Shown: positions 1 to 7,893 of the stretch, in pieces
Position numbering within the stretch: position 1 is the first letter of the stretch
Layout of the letters: every line of letters starts with the position of its first letter
DNA from: an uncultured Bacilli bacterium
GTDB lineage: Bacteria; Bacillota_I; Bacilli_A; RF39; UBA660
Length of the DNA stretch: 64,000 bases
Assembly: GCA_934096405.1 (NCBI GenBank)
Contig: CAKOLW010000001.1
Location: 31,675-95,674 of the forward strand
Direction: 5' to 3'
Program-made: the position numbers and the translations under genes
The notes under the pieces: model-generated
What the model was told of the DNA's origin: nothing
The model's database searches: none
What the model saw: only the letters and a program-made list of their open reading frames with translations

Positions 1-90
1 TAAAAATTATTTATAACTTCGCCTAACATCATATTAACAATTTTCATAATTAATATATCAAAGGTTTCACAACGAATTCAAGATTTAATC

Positions 91-118
91 AAAAAAGGGT
101 TGACAAAACACCCCTTTT
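91..118 (-). terminator. Intrinsic terminator downstream of nifJ
   Basis: On the minus strand an AAAAGGG arm (118 downwards) pairs with CCCTTTT and runs into six T residues at 96-91. This is the expected end of the nifJ transcript, about 120 bases after its stop. The same inverted repeat is also readable on the plus strand, and the loop contains the TTGACA of a possible plus-strand promoter. Confidence 0.5.
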
Positions 119-128
119 AGTTTAGTAT
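100..128 (+). promoter_or_regulatory. Possible sigma-A-type promoter for a small RNA
   Basis: TTGACA at 100-105 and TAGTAT at 123-128 are separated by exactly 17 bases. No open reading frame follows; instead three inverted repeats and a terminator do. The TTGACA also lies in the loop of the nifJ terminator, so the match could be chance. Confidence 0.35.
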
Positions 129-133
129 ATAGA

Positions 134-234
134 CTTACCAATTCACTTATAGGCGAATTGGTGCTAGTATCACACTAGCCAACCCCTTTTTATTCTTTTT
201 TCCGGATTGCTCTCAGGGGGGCAATCCTTTTATT
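134..234 (+). ncRNA. Candidate structured small RNA
   Basis: This non-coding stretch holds three successive inverted repeats: CCAATTC/GAATTGG around 138-162, GCTAGT/ACTAGC around 163-179, and a terminator-type stem GGATTGC/GCAATCC at 204-227 followed by TTTTATTA. The GGGTTG at 97-102 can also pair with CAACCC near 180, which would close the first two hairpins into a branched structure. A 17-spaced promoter lies just upstream. I do not recognise a known RNA family. The alternative is stacked terminators from neighbouring genes. Confidence 0.3.
204..234 (+). terminator. Plus-strand intrinsic terminator
   Basis: A perfect 7-bp stem GGATTGC/GCAATCC (204-210 with 221-227) is followed by TTTTATTA on the plus strand. 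On the minus strand no T-run follows, so it acts on plus-strand transcripts, probably the candidate small RNA or a gene left of the window. Confidence 0.5.
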
Positions 235-237
235 ATG

Positions 238-3200
238 TTATTTTTTAGATATGTTTACATAGTATTCATATCTTTTTTTTGCATTTCTCATATGTTCTTC
301 ATATAACTTATTATAATCATTTTTATTTATCTCTTGTAAATTCTTATATCTCATTTCTTTTTCAAAAACAGTTTCATATAAACTAAAGTTAGGTTCTTTA
401 GAATCAATTGTTAACTTATCTTCATCAGGATTATATCTCATCAAAATATTATATCCACTTTCTACCAACAATTTTTGTTCATCAATACTATTTTTTAACC
501 CACCTCTTATACCATGTGCAATACAAGGACTATAAGCAATAATAACACTAGGCCCATTATGTTCATTTGCTTTTTTAAATGCCTTAATAGTTTGCATATC
601 ATTGGCCCCAGCACTAATACTCGCCACATAACAATTAGGTATATCCATAGCTACCTTAAATAAATCTTTCTTAGGTTTCAATTTACCATAACTAGAAAAC
701 TCAGCTATTGCTCCAATTCTAGTTGATTTAGATGTCTGACCACCAGTATTAGAATAAACTTCAGTATCTAAAACCAAAACTTTAACATTATCACCACTTC
801 TAAGAACATGATCAAGTCCACCATAACCAATATCATAAGCCCATCCATCTCCACCTACTATCCAAACCTTTCTAGAAGGTATATAATCTAACAAACTTCT
901 AAGCTCACTTGGTATACTAGATTTACTTAATTTTTCCTTTACTTCATTAGTAATATTTACATCTTCACTATTATCAATCCATAACTTATAAGTATCTTTT
1001 ACCTCTTTACTAACTTCATCCTTAGTTTCTATCATAATCTCTTTTATTCTATTTCTAGCATTCTTATACCCAGTATAAATTCCATATCCAAACTCAGCAT
1101 TATCTTCAAAAAGAGAACTTATCCATGGTGTTTTATAAGGCGTACAAGGTAAACTTGCTCCATAAATAGAACTACATCCAGTAGCGTTACTAATAACTAT
1201 TTCTCCCTTAAATAAACTTGTTAAAGTCTTTAAATAAACAGTCTCACCACAACCAGCACAAGCACCTGGAAACTCTAAATCAGGCTTAATAAATCCAAGT
1301 CCTTTAACACTATACTTAGAAAAATGTTCATCACTACAAACATTATCTTTAAAATAGTCACAAATCATATCTTCATCTTTAATAGGACTACCCATTACTA
1401 AAGCCTTCTCTCCATTCTTTCCAGGACAAACCTTAGAACACAATGTACATCCAGTACAATTATCACTATTAATACTTATGTAAAATCCTTTATTCTCTTC
1501 TCCCATACTTTTAATGGTTTCTTCCTTCTTAATAGGACTTCTATTTACATCCTCTTCTGTCAAAGAAACTGGTTTAATAACTGAATGTGGACAAATGAAT
1601 GCACACTTATTACATTGAATACAATTTTCTTTACACCAATTAGGTACTAAATTAGATATCTTTCTCTTATCAGAAGCACTACTTCCACCTTCAAAAGTAC
1701 CATCTTCATGATTAATAAAATCACTAACTTTAAGCATATTACCTCTTCTAATAATCATCTTGTCAATCATAGTGTAATCTTTATCTTCTTCACTTTCAAA
1801 AGTTAACACTTTCTTATCAAATTCTCTTAAATAATCAATACTCTCATCTATAGCATTTATATTATTTAAAACAACATCACTACCCTTATCACTATAAGTC
1901 TTTCTTACCATTTCTTTAAACTTAACTAAATCTTCTCCACTAAGTCCAAGCATTTTTAATATATAGAAAGAGATAACATTATTAATTTTACCATTTAAAT
2001 TATATTTCTCAGATAAACTATCAGCATCACTTATAAAAACTTTAATATTATTATTTTTAATAGTTTCTTTCATCTTTAATGTCATACACTTATTAAGTTC
2101 TATATCATTCATACTACTATTAATAAGTAGAATACCATTGTTTTTAATACCTTCTAATAAATCATATTTACTCAAATAAGAATCTTTAGAAACTACAACT
2201 AAATTAGGACATGTCAAATAATAAGGAGCATTTATTTTATTTTTACTAATTCTTAAATGACTAATTGTAACTCCACCACTTTTTTTAGAATCATATTCAA
2301 AATACCCCTGTACATAATTTTCAGGTTTACTTCCAATTACTTTAATTATATTCTTACTAGCACTTACCATTCCATCTGAACCAAAACCAAACACTTTGAT
2401 TTCTCTATAATCATTTTTGAGAGTATATTCTTTAACAGTTAAACTAGTATTAGTAACATCATCTATAATGCCTAATGTAAAATGATCTTTCATTTTCATT
2501 TTTTCCATATTATCAAATACTGCTTTAATATCCTCTGGTCCAACATTTTTACTAGATAGTCCATATCTTCCACCTACTATATCAATGCTTTCTCCTTTTA
2601 AAGACATAACAACATCTAAATAAAGTGGTTCAGCTAAACTACCTGCTTCTTTAGTTCTATCAAGTACTGTAATTTTTTCAACGCTTTTAGGTAAAACATT
2701 TAAGAAATATTTAGAACTCCAAGGCCTATAAAGTCTAACAACAATAACCCCTGTACTATAACCATTATTATTTAAATCATCCACTACACTTCTAATAGTA
2801 TCTGTAACACTTCCCATAGCTACAATAACATGTTTAGCATTCCTATCTCCATAATAGTTAAATGGTTTATAGTCTTCACCACTAATTTCATTTATATCTT
2901 CCATATATTTATTTACTATATCAGGTAACTCTTCATAATATTTATTTCTAACTTCTGTATTTTGAAAATAAACATCTTCAGTTTCACTACATCCTCTTGT
3001 AATACTTTTACCTATATTTAAACTATTATTTCTAAATCTATATACACTTTCCATATCTATTAATGGTTTTATATCATCAGTTTCTAAAGTATATATTTTA
3101 TTTAATTCATGACTTGTTCTAAAACCATCAAAAAAGTGTAAAAAAGGTACTCTTCCCTTAATACTGGATAAATGACTAACTAATGCTAAATTATATGCAT

Positions 3201-3639
3201 CTTGAACAGAAGCACTACTTAAAATAGCGAAACCTGTACTTCTAGTACTATATATATCTTGATGATCTCCAAATATAGATAATGCATGTGTAGATAAACT
3301 TCTAGCTGCCACATGAATAACACCAGGTAAAAGTTCTCCAGCCATCTTATACATACTAGGTATCATTAATAATAATCCTTGACTAGCAGTAAATGTAGTT
3401 GCAAGTCTACCACTTTGTAAAGCCCCATGCATCATTGCACTAGCACCTGCTTCACTTTGCATTTCAATAACACTTACTTTTTCATTAAATATATTTTTTC
3501 TCCCCATACTTGCCCATTTATCACACATAGTCGCCATAGCGCTAGAAGGGGTTATTGGATAAATCCCACTTACTTCTGTAAAATTATAAGCAGCAGTCAA
3601 ACATGCTTCATTTCCATCCATTACACTTGTTATTTTCAT
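238..3639 (-). CDS. nifJ: Pyruvate:ferredoxin (flavodoxin) oxidoreductase
   Basis: The single-chain enzyme oxidises pyruvate with CoA to acetyl-CoA, CO2 and reduced ferredoxin, a hallmark of anaerobic fermenters. The protein has 1133 residues, a little short of the usual 1170-1200. The N-terminal pyruvate-binding domain carries YPITPSS (27-33). Two 4Fe-4S clusters of ferredoxin type lie at about residues 670-690 and 727-745 (CNKCAFICP and CTGCTLCSKVCP). The C-terminal thiamine-diphosphate domain begins near CAGCGE and contains GDGWAYDIG at about 927-936. TAGGTGATAAG precedes the ATG. It appears to be a single-gene transcript with a hairpin terminator at 91-118. All catalytic and cluster residues I can see are intact. 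Confidence 0.97.
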   Translation of the reverse strand: MKITSVMDGNEACLTAAYNFTEVSGIYPITPSSAMATMCDKWASMGRKNIFNEKVSVIEMQSEAGASAMMHGALQSGRLATTFTASQGLLLMIPSMYKMAGELLPGVIHVAARSLSTHALSIFGDHQDIYSTRSTGFAILSSASVQDAYNLALVSHLSSIKGRVPFLHFFDGFRTSHELNKIYTLETDDIKPLIDMESVYRFRNNSLNIGKSITRGCSETEDVYFQNTEVRNKYYEELPDIVNKYMEDINEISGEDYKPFNYYGDRNAKHVIVAMGSVTDTIRSVVDDLNNNGYSTGVIVVRLYRPWSSKYFLNVLPKSVEKITVLDRTKEAGSLAEPLYLDVVMSLKGESIDIVGGRYGLSSKNVGPEDIKAVFDNMEKMKMKDHFTLGIIDDVTNTSLTVKEYTLKNDYREIKVFGFGSDGMVSASKNIIKVIGSKPENYVQGYFEYDSKKSGGVTISHLRISKNKINAPYYLTCPNLVVVSKDSYLSKYDLLEGIKNNGILLINSSMNDIELNKCMTLKMKETIKNNNIKVFISDADSLSEKYNLNGKINNVISFYILKMLGLSGEDLVKFKEMVRKTYSDKGSDVVLNNINAIDESIDYLREFDKKVLTFESEEDKDYTMIDKMIIRRGNMLKVSDFINHEDGTFEGGSSASDKRKISNLVPNWCKENCIQCNKCAFICPHSVIKPVSLTEEDVNRSPIKKEETIKSMGEENKGFYISINSDNCTGCTLCSKVCPGKNGEKALVMGSPIKDEDMICDYFKDNVCSDEHFSKYSVKGLGFIKPDLEFPGACAGCGETVYLKTLTSLFKGEIVISNATGCSSIYGASLPCTPYKTPWISSLFEDNAEFGYGIYTGYKNARNRIKEIMIETKDEVSKEVKDTYKLWIDNSEDVNITNEVKEKLSKSSIPSELRSLLDYIPSRKVWIVGGDGWAYDIGYGGLDHVLRSGDNVKVLVLDTEVYSNTGGQTSKSTRIGAIAEFSSYGKLKPKKDLFKVAMDIPNCYVASISAGANDMQTIKAFKKANEHNGPSVIIAYSPCIAHGIRGGLKNSIDEQKLLVESGYNILMRYNPDEDKLTIDSKEPNFSLYETVFEKEMRYKNLQEINKNDYNKLYEEHMRNAKKRYEYYVNISKK

Positions 3640-3767
3640 CTTATCACCTATCCTAAAATAATTTTACCAAATTTTTAATAAAAAGTCTTTATAAGGTATT
3701 AAAATAATATAAATTTATAATTAACGTTAATGCATTGCATATTTTTCATACGAATAACTTTAACTTA

Positions 3768-3790
3768 ATAAAAAAAGACTCTAAGGTCTT
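3768..3790 (-). terminator. Terminator of the glycosyltransferase pair
   Basis: On the minus strand AAGAC/GTCTT with a short loop is followed by a run of T residues, directly after the stop at 3789. It separates the Alg13-like gene from nifJ. Confidence 0.6.
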
Positions 3791-4268
3791 AATTATTATC
3801 AATAAAATTCTCTATAAGTTTTACCATATTATTAGTATTACTCTTATACTTTTTATTTTTAAATTTCTTAGAATCTTCTATAGCCTTTTTTAAATCCTTT
3901 GGATCATAACAAGGAATAATAAATCCCATTTTAGCAAATTGTTTAATAATTTGTAATTGATGATCATTAACAGCTTCCTTATACTTTGCTAGTCTTGGAC
4001 AAGCAATTACAACTTTACCATTATTTATTCCATCAGTTATAGTACCTACTCCACCATGCGCTATTATAAGACTTGCCTCACTTACTATCTTTTTAAATTC
4101 ATCCATTGGAAGTAAATTAACCATTTTCATATTTTTAGACTTAAACTTAGTTTTACCACATTGCACTATTACTTCTTCTTTAATAGTACCATCAAATATG
4201 CACTTATCAACAGCCTTCAAAAGCCTATCAAAAGGTGCATCTTGTGTACCTACTGTTACAAATATCAA
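3789..4268 (-). CDS. Alg13/PssE-like glycosyltransferase subunit (GT28 C-terminal fold)
   Basis: This is a GT28-type catalytic half, about 159 residues, of the Alg13/PssE/Cps14G family. Such proteins bind the nucleotide sugar and work with a membrane-anchored Alg14/PssD/CpsF partner to add the second sugar of a lipid-linked glycan. The motif HGGVGTITDGI is the nucleotide-sugar loop. The longest frame begins with GTG at 4277. I prefer TTG at 4268 because it follows the G-rich Shine-Dalgarno-like GGGGGGTGG, gives the family-typical MIFVTVGTQ start, and overlaps the upstream TGA as TTGA, indicating translational coupling. The upstream gene carries the Alg14 domain, so the two products probably form one enzyme. 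Sugar specificity cannot be read. Confidence 0.88.
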   Translation of the reverse strand: MIFVTVGTQDAPFDRLLKAVDKCIFDGTIKEEVIVQCGKTKFKSKNMKMVNLLPMDEFKKIVSEASLIIAHGGVGTITDGINNGKVVIACPRLAKYKEAVNDHQLQIIKQFAKMGFIIPCYDPKDLKKAIEDSKKFKNKKYKSNTNNMVKLIENFIDNN

Positions 4269-5866
4269 TATATCCACCCCCCAAACGTAGCATCAGGATA
4301 ATTATCTAACATACTTTCCCATTGAACTATAAACAAATCAGCAAATTTATAAACTAAACTACCTGTTATAGTCTTTGTTTCACTATTAGCAAACGTTTCT
4401 ATAAAAATTATCTTACTACCTAAAATATGTCCTAATAAACACATTGGTCCAGCTGTATGTGCTCCAGTAGAAATAATATATTGTGGTCTAAACTTAATAT
4501 AATAATATAAACTTCTAAATGAATTCATAATTATCTTAAACACATAAGTAAACATATGCTTTCTAGTTCCAAAAATCATCATACCTACTCTTTTTCTACC
4601 ATACTTATTCTTAAGATTTTTATTAGACTCAGTATTCTCAGTAATTAAAGAATAATTATACTTATTAAACATACTTTTAAGCATTAACATTTCATTTAAA
4701 TGTCCACCAGTACTAGATATAAACATAATTCTTTTTCTACTACAATTACCTACTTCTTTTAATAAAGATAACCACTCTTTCTTTATAACATCAGGAGTAT
4801 ATTCTTCAACACTTTTCTTAGCATTATTAGCAAATCTTTTTAATACTTTATTATTATTTAATAAATCTATAACACACTTGGCAAACTCTTCTTTATTTCT
4901 ATCCTTAATTAAGATACCTTTTCCATCACTTAAAAGAACTCTAGGTCCAACAGAAGAATCAAAAGCAACTACTGGTACTCCCATATTCATTGATTCTAAT
5001 ATTACTAATCCAAAACTTTCAACTAAACTAGTCATACAAAATATACTAGACTTTAAAAGTTCATTTCTAATCTCTTCTTGATTTAAAAAACCAGTTAATC
5101 TAATATTATTCTCTAACTTAAGTTCTTTAATTCTATTTTGAATATTTTCTTTCTCTTCCCCATCACCTACTAAAGTTAACTTAACATCTTTATCCATTTT
5201 AACTATAATAGACATTATATCAATTAAATCAATAAAACCTTTTTCCTTAGAAAGTCTACCTACTGCTATAATATTTTTAGTACTTAAATCACTCTTTTCC
5301 TTAGATATTTCATCTATAAAATTATTTATACTTACAGCTTTAAGTCCTATCTCTTTTCTATAAATATCTCTTATTTCACTATTAACTAAAACTAATCTAT
5401 CATAATTAGTAGTACTCTTAATTAATTCCTTCTTATATTTTTTACTAGGATAATTATGATCTGTCGCTATTAATTTAATATTACTTTTCTTAAGTATTTT
5501 ATTAGCTAACTTAGTTTCATATGTTCTAGTAGTAATCAAATAATCAGTATCTAACTCTTTAAGTGCTTTCTTAGTTCTAGATTTCTTCAATCTTAATATT
5601 TTAACTGCCTTAAATAATTCAGTTATTAATTTAAAATATTTCTTTCTTCTAATACATTTTTTTATCTCATCTTTATTAGGTCCACCATCTATTAAATATG
5701 TAATTTTTATCTTATTATTTATATTGAATGATGGTACTTCTTTAAGCTTATATGTAATAATCATTTCTATTTCATAATCATCGTATAACATTTTACTTAA
5801 ACTAGAAATATACTTTTCTATTCCACCTACACCTAAATGTAAAGACAATATTGTAATTTTCTTCAT
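4265..5866 (-). CDS. GT4 glycosyltransferase fused to Alg14/PssD-like domain
   Basis: The 533-residue protein has two parts. Residues 1 to about 370 form a GT-B glycosyltransferase of family 4, with GGIEKY near the N-terminus, AVGRLSKEKG, and the E-x7-E element ESFGLVILE around 284-293. Residues about 377 to 533 match Alg14/PssD/CpsF: STGGHLNEML, then a hydrophobic segment and a STGAHTAGP element. Alg14-type proteins anchor the Alg13-type catalytic subunit, and exactly that subunit is encoded next with an overlapping start. A fused protein would place two consecutive sugar transfers in one complex. The start has AGAGGAG seven bases upstream. Substrates are unknown. Confidence 0.9.
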   Translation of the reverse strand: MKKITILSLHLGVGGIEKYISSLSKMLYDDYEIEMIITYKLKEVPSFNINNKIKITYLIDGGPNKDEIKKCIRRKKYFKLITELFKAVKILRLKKSRTKKALKELDTDYLITTRTYETKLANKILKKSNIKLIATDHNYPSKKYKKELIKSTTNYDRLVLVNSEIRDIYRKEIGLKAVSINNFIDEISKEKSDLSTKNIIAVGRLSKEKGFIDLIDIMSIIVKMDKDVKLTLVGDGEEKENIQNRIKELKLENNIRLTGFLNQEEIRNELLKSSIFCMTSLVESFGLVILESMNMGVPVVAFDSSVGPRVLLSDGKGILIKDRNKEEFAKCVIDLLNNNKVLKRFANNAKKSVEEYTPDVIKKEWLSLLKEVGNCSRKRIMFISSTGGHLNEMLMLKSMFNKYNYSLITENTESNKNLKNKYGRKRVGMMIFGTRKHMFTYVFKIIMNSFRSLYYYIKFRPQYIISTGAHTAGPMCLLGHILGSKIIFIETFANSETKTITGSLVYKFADLFIVQWESMLDNYPDATFGGWIY

Positions 5867-5908
5867 AATACTCCTCTTGTTAATATTATACCATGCAATA
5901 GTAATAAT

Positions 5909-5946
5909 ATTTAAAAAAAAATAAAATTCTATTAAAATTTTATTTT
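5909..5946 (-). terminator. AT-only terminator-like hairpin after pssA
   Basis: AATAAAATT pairs with AATTTTATT across the pssA stop and is followed by a run of T on the minus strand. The stem has no G-C pair, so it is probably weak. Confidence 0.4.
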
Positions 5947-6549
5947 AAGTATACATACTATTATAGCTATAATTCCCATAATTGACAACATAATTTTTTC
6001 TCTAGCTGTTGGTTTTTTTAATTTAATAGGTATTATATAAGATAAACCAAGTAAAAGTAATGTTACTGGAAATATTATATATCTAAACTTTCTACCTATT
6101 AAAAATGTAACAAAATATACCATAGGTATTACTATAGCACTTGCTGTAATAGGAACACCTAAAAATTCATCATGTTTACCTTTTTTAGTAGTAGATAACA
6201 TATTAAAGTATGCTAATCTTATTACACCACATAATACAAAGAACACACTAATAGCATAAGTATAAACATTTTGTACTGTTAAATTTAAAGAAATTAACAT
6301 TGGAAGTACTCCAAAACTAATAGCGTCACTTAAACTATCTAACTCAATTCCATATATCTGATGTTCTTTCAAACTAAAAAACCTTCTAGCAACTACTCCA
6401 TCAAATGCATCACAAATAGCTGCAAAAATTAAACAAAAAACTGCAAATGTTGTTTTAAAATTATAAGCACAAATAATTCCACTAATAGCGAAACATGTCC
6501 CTAACATAGTAACAAAATCACATTTTCTATATACACCAATTACTTTCAT
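5932..6549 (-). CDS. pssA: CDP-diacylglycerol--serine O-phosphatidyltransferase
   Basis: The integral membrane enzyme transfers phosphatidyl from CDP-diacylglycerol to serine. The CDP-alcohol phosphatidyltransferase signature is present: DAFDGVVARR, then an 11-residue spacer, then GIELDSLSD with the metal-binding aspartates. Several hydrophobic helices follow. The longest frame starts with TTG at 6576. I chose ATG at 6549 because the extra nine residues have no support and GTAAGGAAAAGTGG lies upstream of this ATG. It stands alone between the two polysaccharide units. With psd at 29071 it forms a complete route to phosphatidylethanolamine. Phosphatidylglycerophosphate synthase is a related alternative, but the GIELDSLSD motif favours PssA. 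Confidence 0.88.
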   Translation of the reverse strand: MKVIGVYRKCDFVTMLGTCFAISGIICAYNFKTTFAVFCLIFAAICDAFDGVVARRFFSLKEHQIYGIELDSLSDAISFGVLPMLISLNLTVQNVYTYAISVFFVLCGVIRLAYFNMLSTTKKGKHDEFLGVPITASAIVIPMVYFVTFLIGRKFRYIIFPVTLLLLGLSYIIPIKLKKPTAREKIMLSIMGIIAIIVCILKIKF

Positions 6550-6686
6550 AAAACCACTTTTCCTTACTAACAACAATTATACTATAAGTATGTATGAAAT
6601 GCAATTTAAATGTTATTAACTAAAACTATATAAAACCATTAACATAAAGATTAACCAAAACACTATCACATTTTCCTAAGGACTTT

Positions 6687-6714
6687 AAAAAAAGACAATA
6701 TTTCTATTATCTTT
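6687..6714 (-). terminator. Terminator of the nine-gene glycosyltransferase operon
   Basis: On the minus strand AAAGATAATA pairs with TATTGTCTTT around a GAAA loop, followed by seven T. The stem overlaps the stop of the gene at 6707 and ends the long operon that begins at 17479. Confidence 0.75.
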
Positions 6715-7882
6715 TATAATACTTTTTACTTACTAACTTATAATAAAGTTTATATAATTTTGGAAACTTTTGTCTCCCAAAATCACCTATTTTTCTTTTT
6801 AAAGATGTACTTTTATTTTCATACATTTCATAAATATTTTGATAAAAATTAGCTTTTACCTCTAAATCTATTTGAGAAACAGAATCTTCATTAGCATATT
6901 TTTTAACAGCATCGTAAAATTGTTTTGATGAAGTATCCCAATCAATCCATTCTTCTGCAGTTTTAATTGCATTAGACTTATATTTAGTCAATAATTTCTT
7001 ATCTAATAATTTATTAATACTCTCCACAACTTGATCTTCATCATCTGTTTTAATAACTATTCCATTATAACCGTTTACTATATACTCATCATGTCCAGTT
7101 ACATCATAAACAATAGCCGTTCCTCCAGTATGAAACATTTCCAATGGAGGTCCAAACATTCCTTCAACATAGCTTAATTTAACAATTACATCACAAGATC
7201 TATAAATCTTTGCACAATCTTTTACAGGAACCCTTGAAAATACCTTGTCTACTCCTGGATATTTATTTACATTAGATGAAGTTAATAACCAAATTTCACT
7301 TGCTTTACTTTTTCTTACTAGTTTAATAGTTTTAGGAACATTTTTGAATGGAACATCTATTGGACCCTCAACTAGTACTCTAAGGCCATCACACTCAGGA
7401 TATTTTTCCCCATCTAAAGTAAATACATCCTTTCTAATTCCATTTCTAACTAAAATTACTTCATTATTATATTTACTTTCCAAATATTCTTTTATCCATG
7501 TAGCTTCAGTAATAACTTTAAGTCCCATTAAATATGTCATTTCCGCATATAATTTCAAACCTTCTTCATTATTACTATAAAACCTAGATTCTATAGATTG
7601 AACAAAGTATAAATACTTTTTAGCATTAATTTTATATAGATAATATATAGTAGCCCACCAAGTACCAATAGCAATATCAAAATTCATACTTTTAGCTTCC
7701 TTCAAAGTAATCCATTTTAATTTATGCGCCTTGGAATGCCAACTATAATCTATAGACTTAACTTTTTTTTCAGTAACTATATATACATCTTCTCCAAGTT
7801 CTTTCATTTTACTAGCATGTTCTAATATAACATTAGTACCACCACCAATTAAAGCAGAACCTAAAGTAAAAACCACTTTCAT
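6707..7882 (-). CDS. GT4-family glycosyltransferase (last gene of surface-glycan operon)
   Basis: This 391-residue GT-B glycosyltransferase shows a glycine-rich N-terminal loop (LGSALIGGGTNV), a donor-side region with YVEGMFGPPLEMF in the E-x7-E position, and VNGYNGIVI. The last 60 residues are strongly basic and may contact the membrane. The general pattern resembles the WsaF/rhamnan class of polysaccharide glycosyltransferases, but I cannot assign the sugar. A strong AGGAGGTG precedes the ATG. It follows the HAD gene by 11 bases and is the final gene of the operon. Confidence 0.85.
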   Translation of the reverse strand: MKVVFTLGSALIGGGTNVILEHASKMKELGEDVYIVTEKKVKSIDYSWHSKAHKLKWITLKEAKSMNFDIAIGTWWATIYYLYKINAKKYLYFVQSIESRFYSNNEEGLKLYAEMTYLMGLKVITEATWIKEYLESKYNNEVILVRNGIRKDVFTLDGEKYPECDGLRVLVEGPIDVPFKNVPKTIKLVRKSKASEIWLLTSSNVNKYPGVDKVFSRVPVKDCAKIYRSCDVIVKLSYVEGMFGPPLEMFHTGGTAIVYDVTGHDEYIVNGYNGIVIKTDDEDQVVESINKLLDKKLLTKYKSNAIKTAEEWIDWDTSSKQFYDAVKKYANEDSVSQIDLEVKANFYQNIYEMYENKSTSLKRKIGDFGRQKFPKLYKLYYKLVSKKYYKR

Positions 7883-7893
7883 TACTGCACCTC

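Noticed and set aside
3721..3730. Palindrome TTAACGTTAA upstream of nifJ as an operator
   Set aside because: Short and AT-rich; such palindromes are expected by chance at this base composition, and no second copy was seen.
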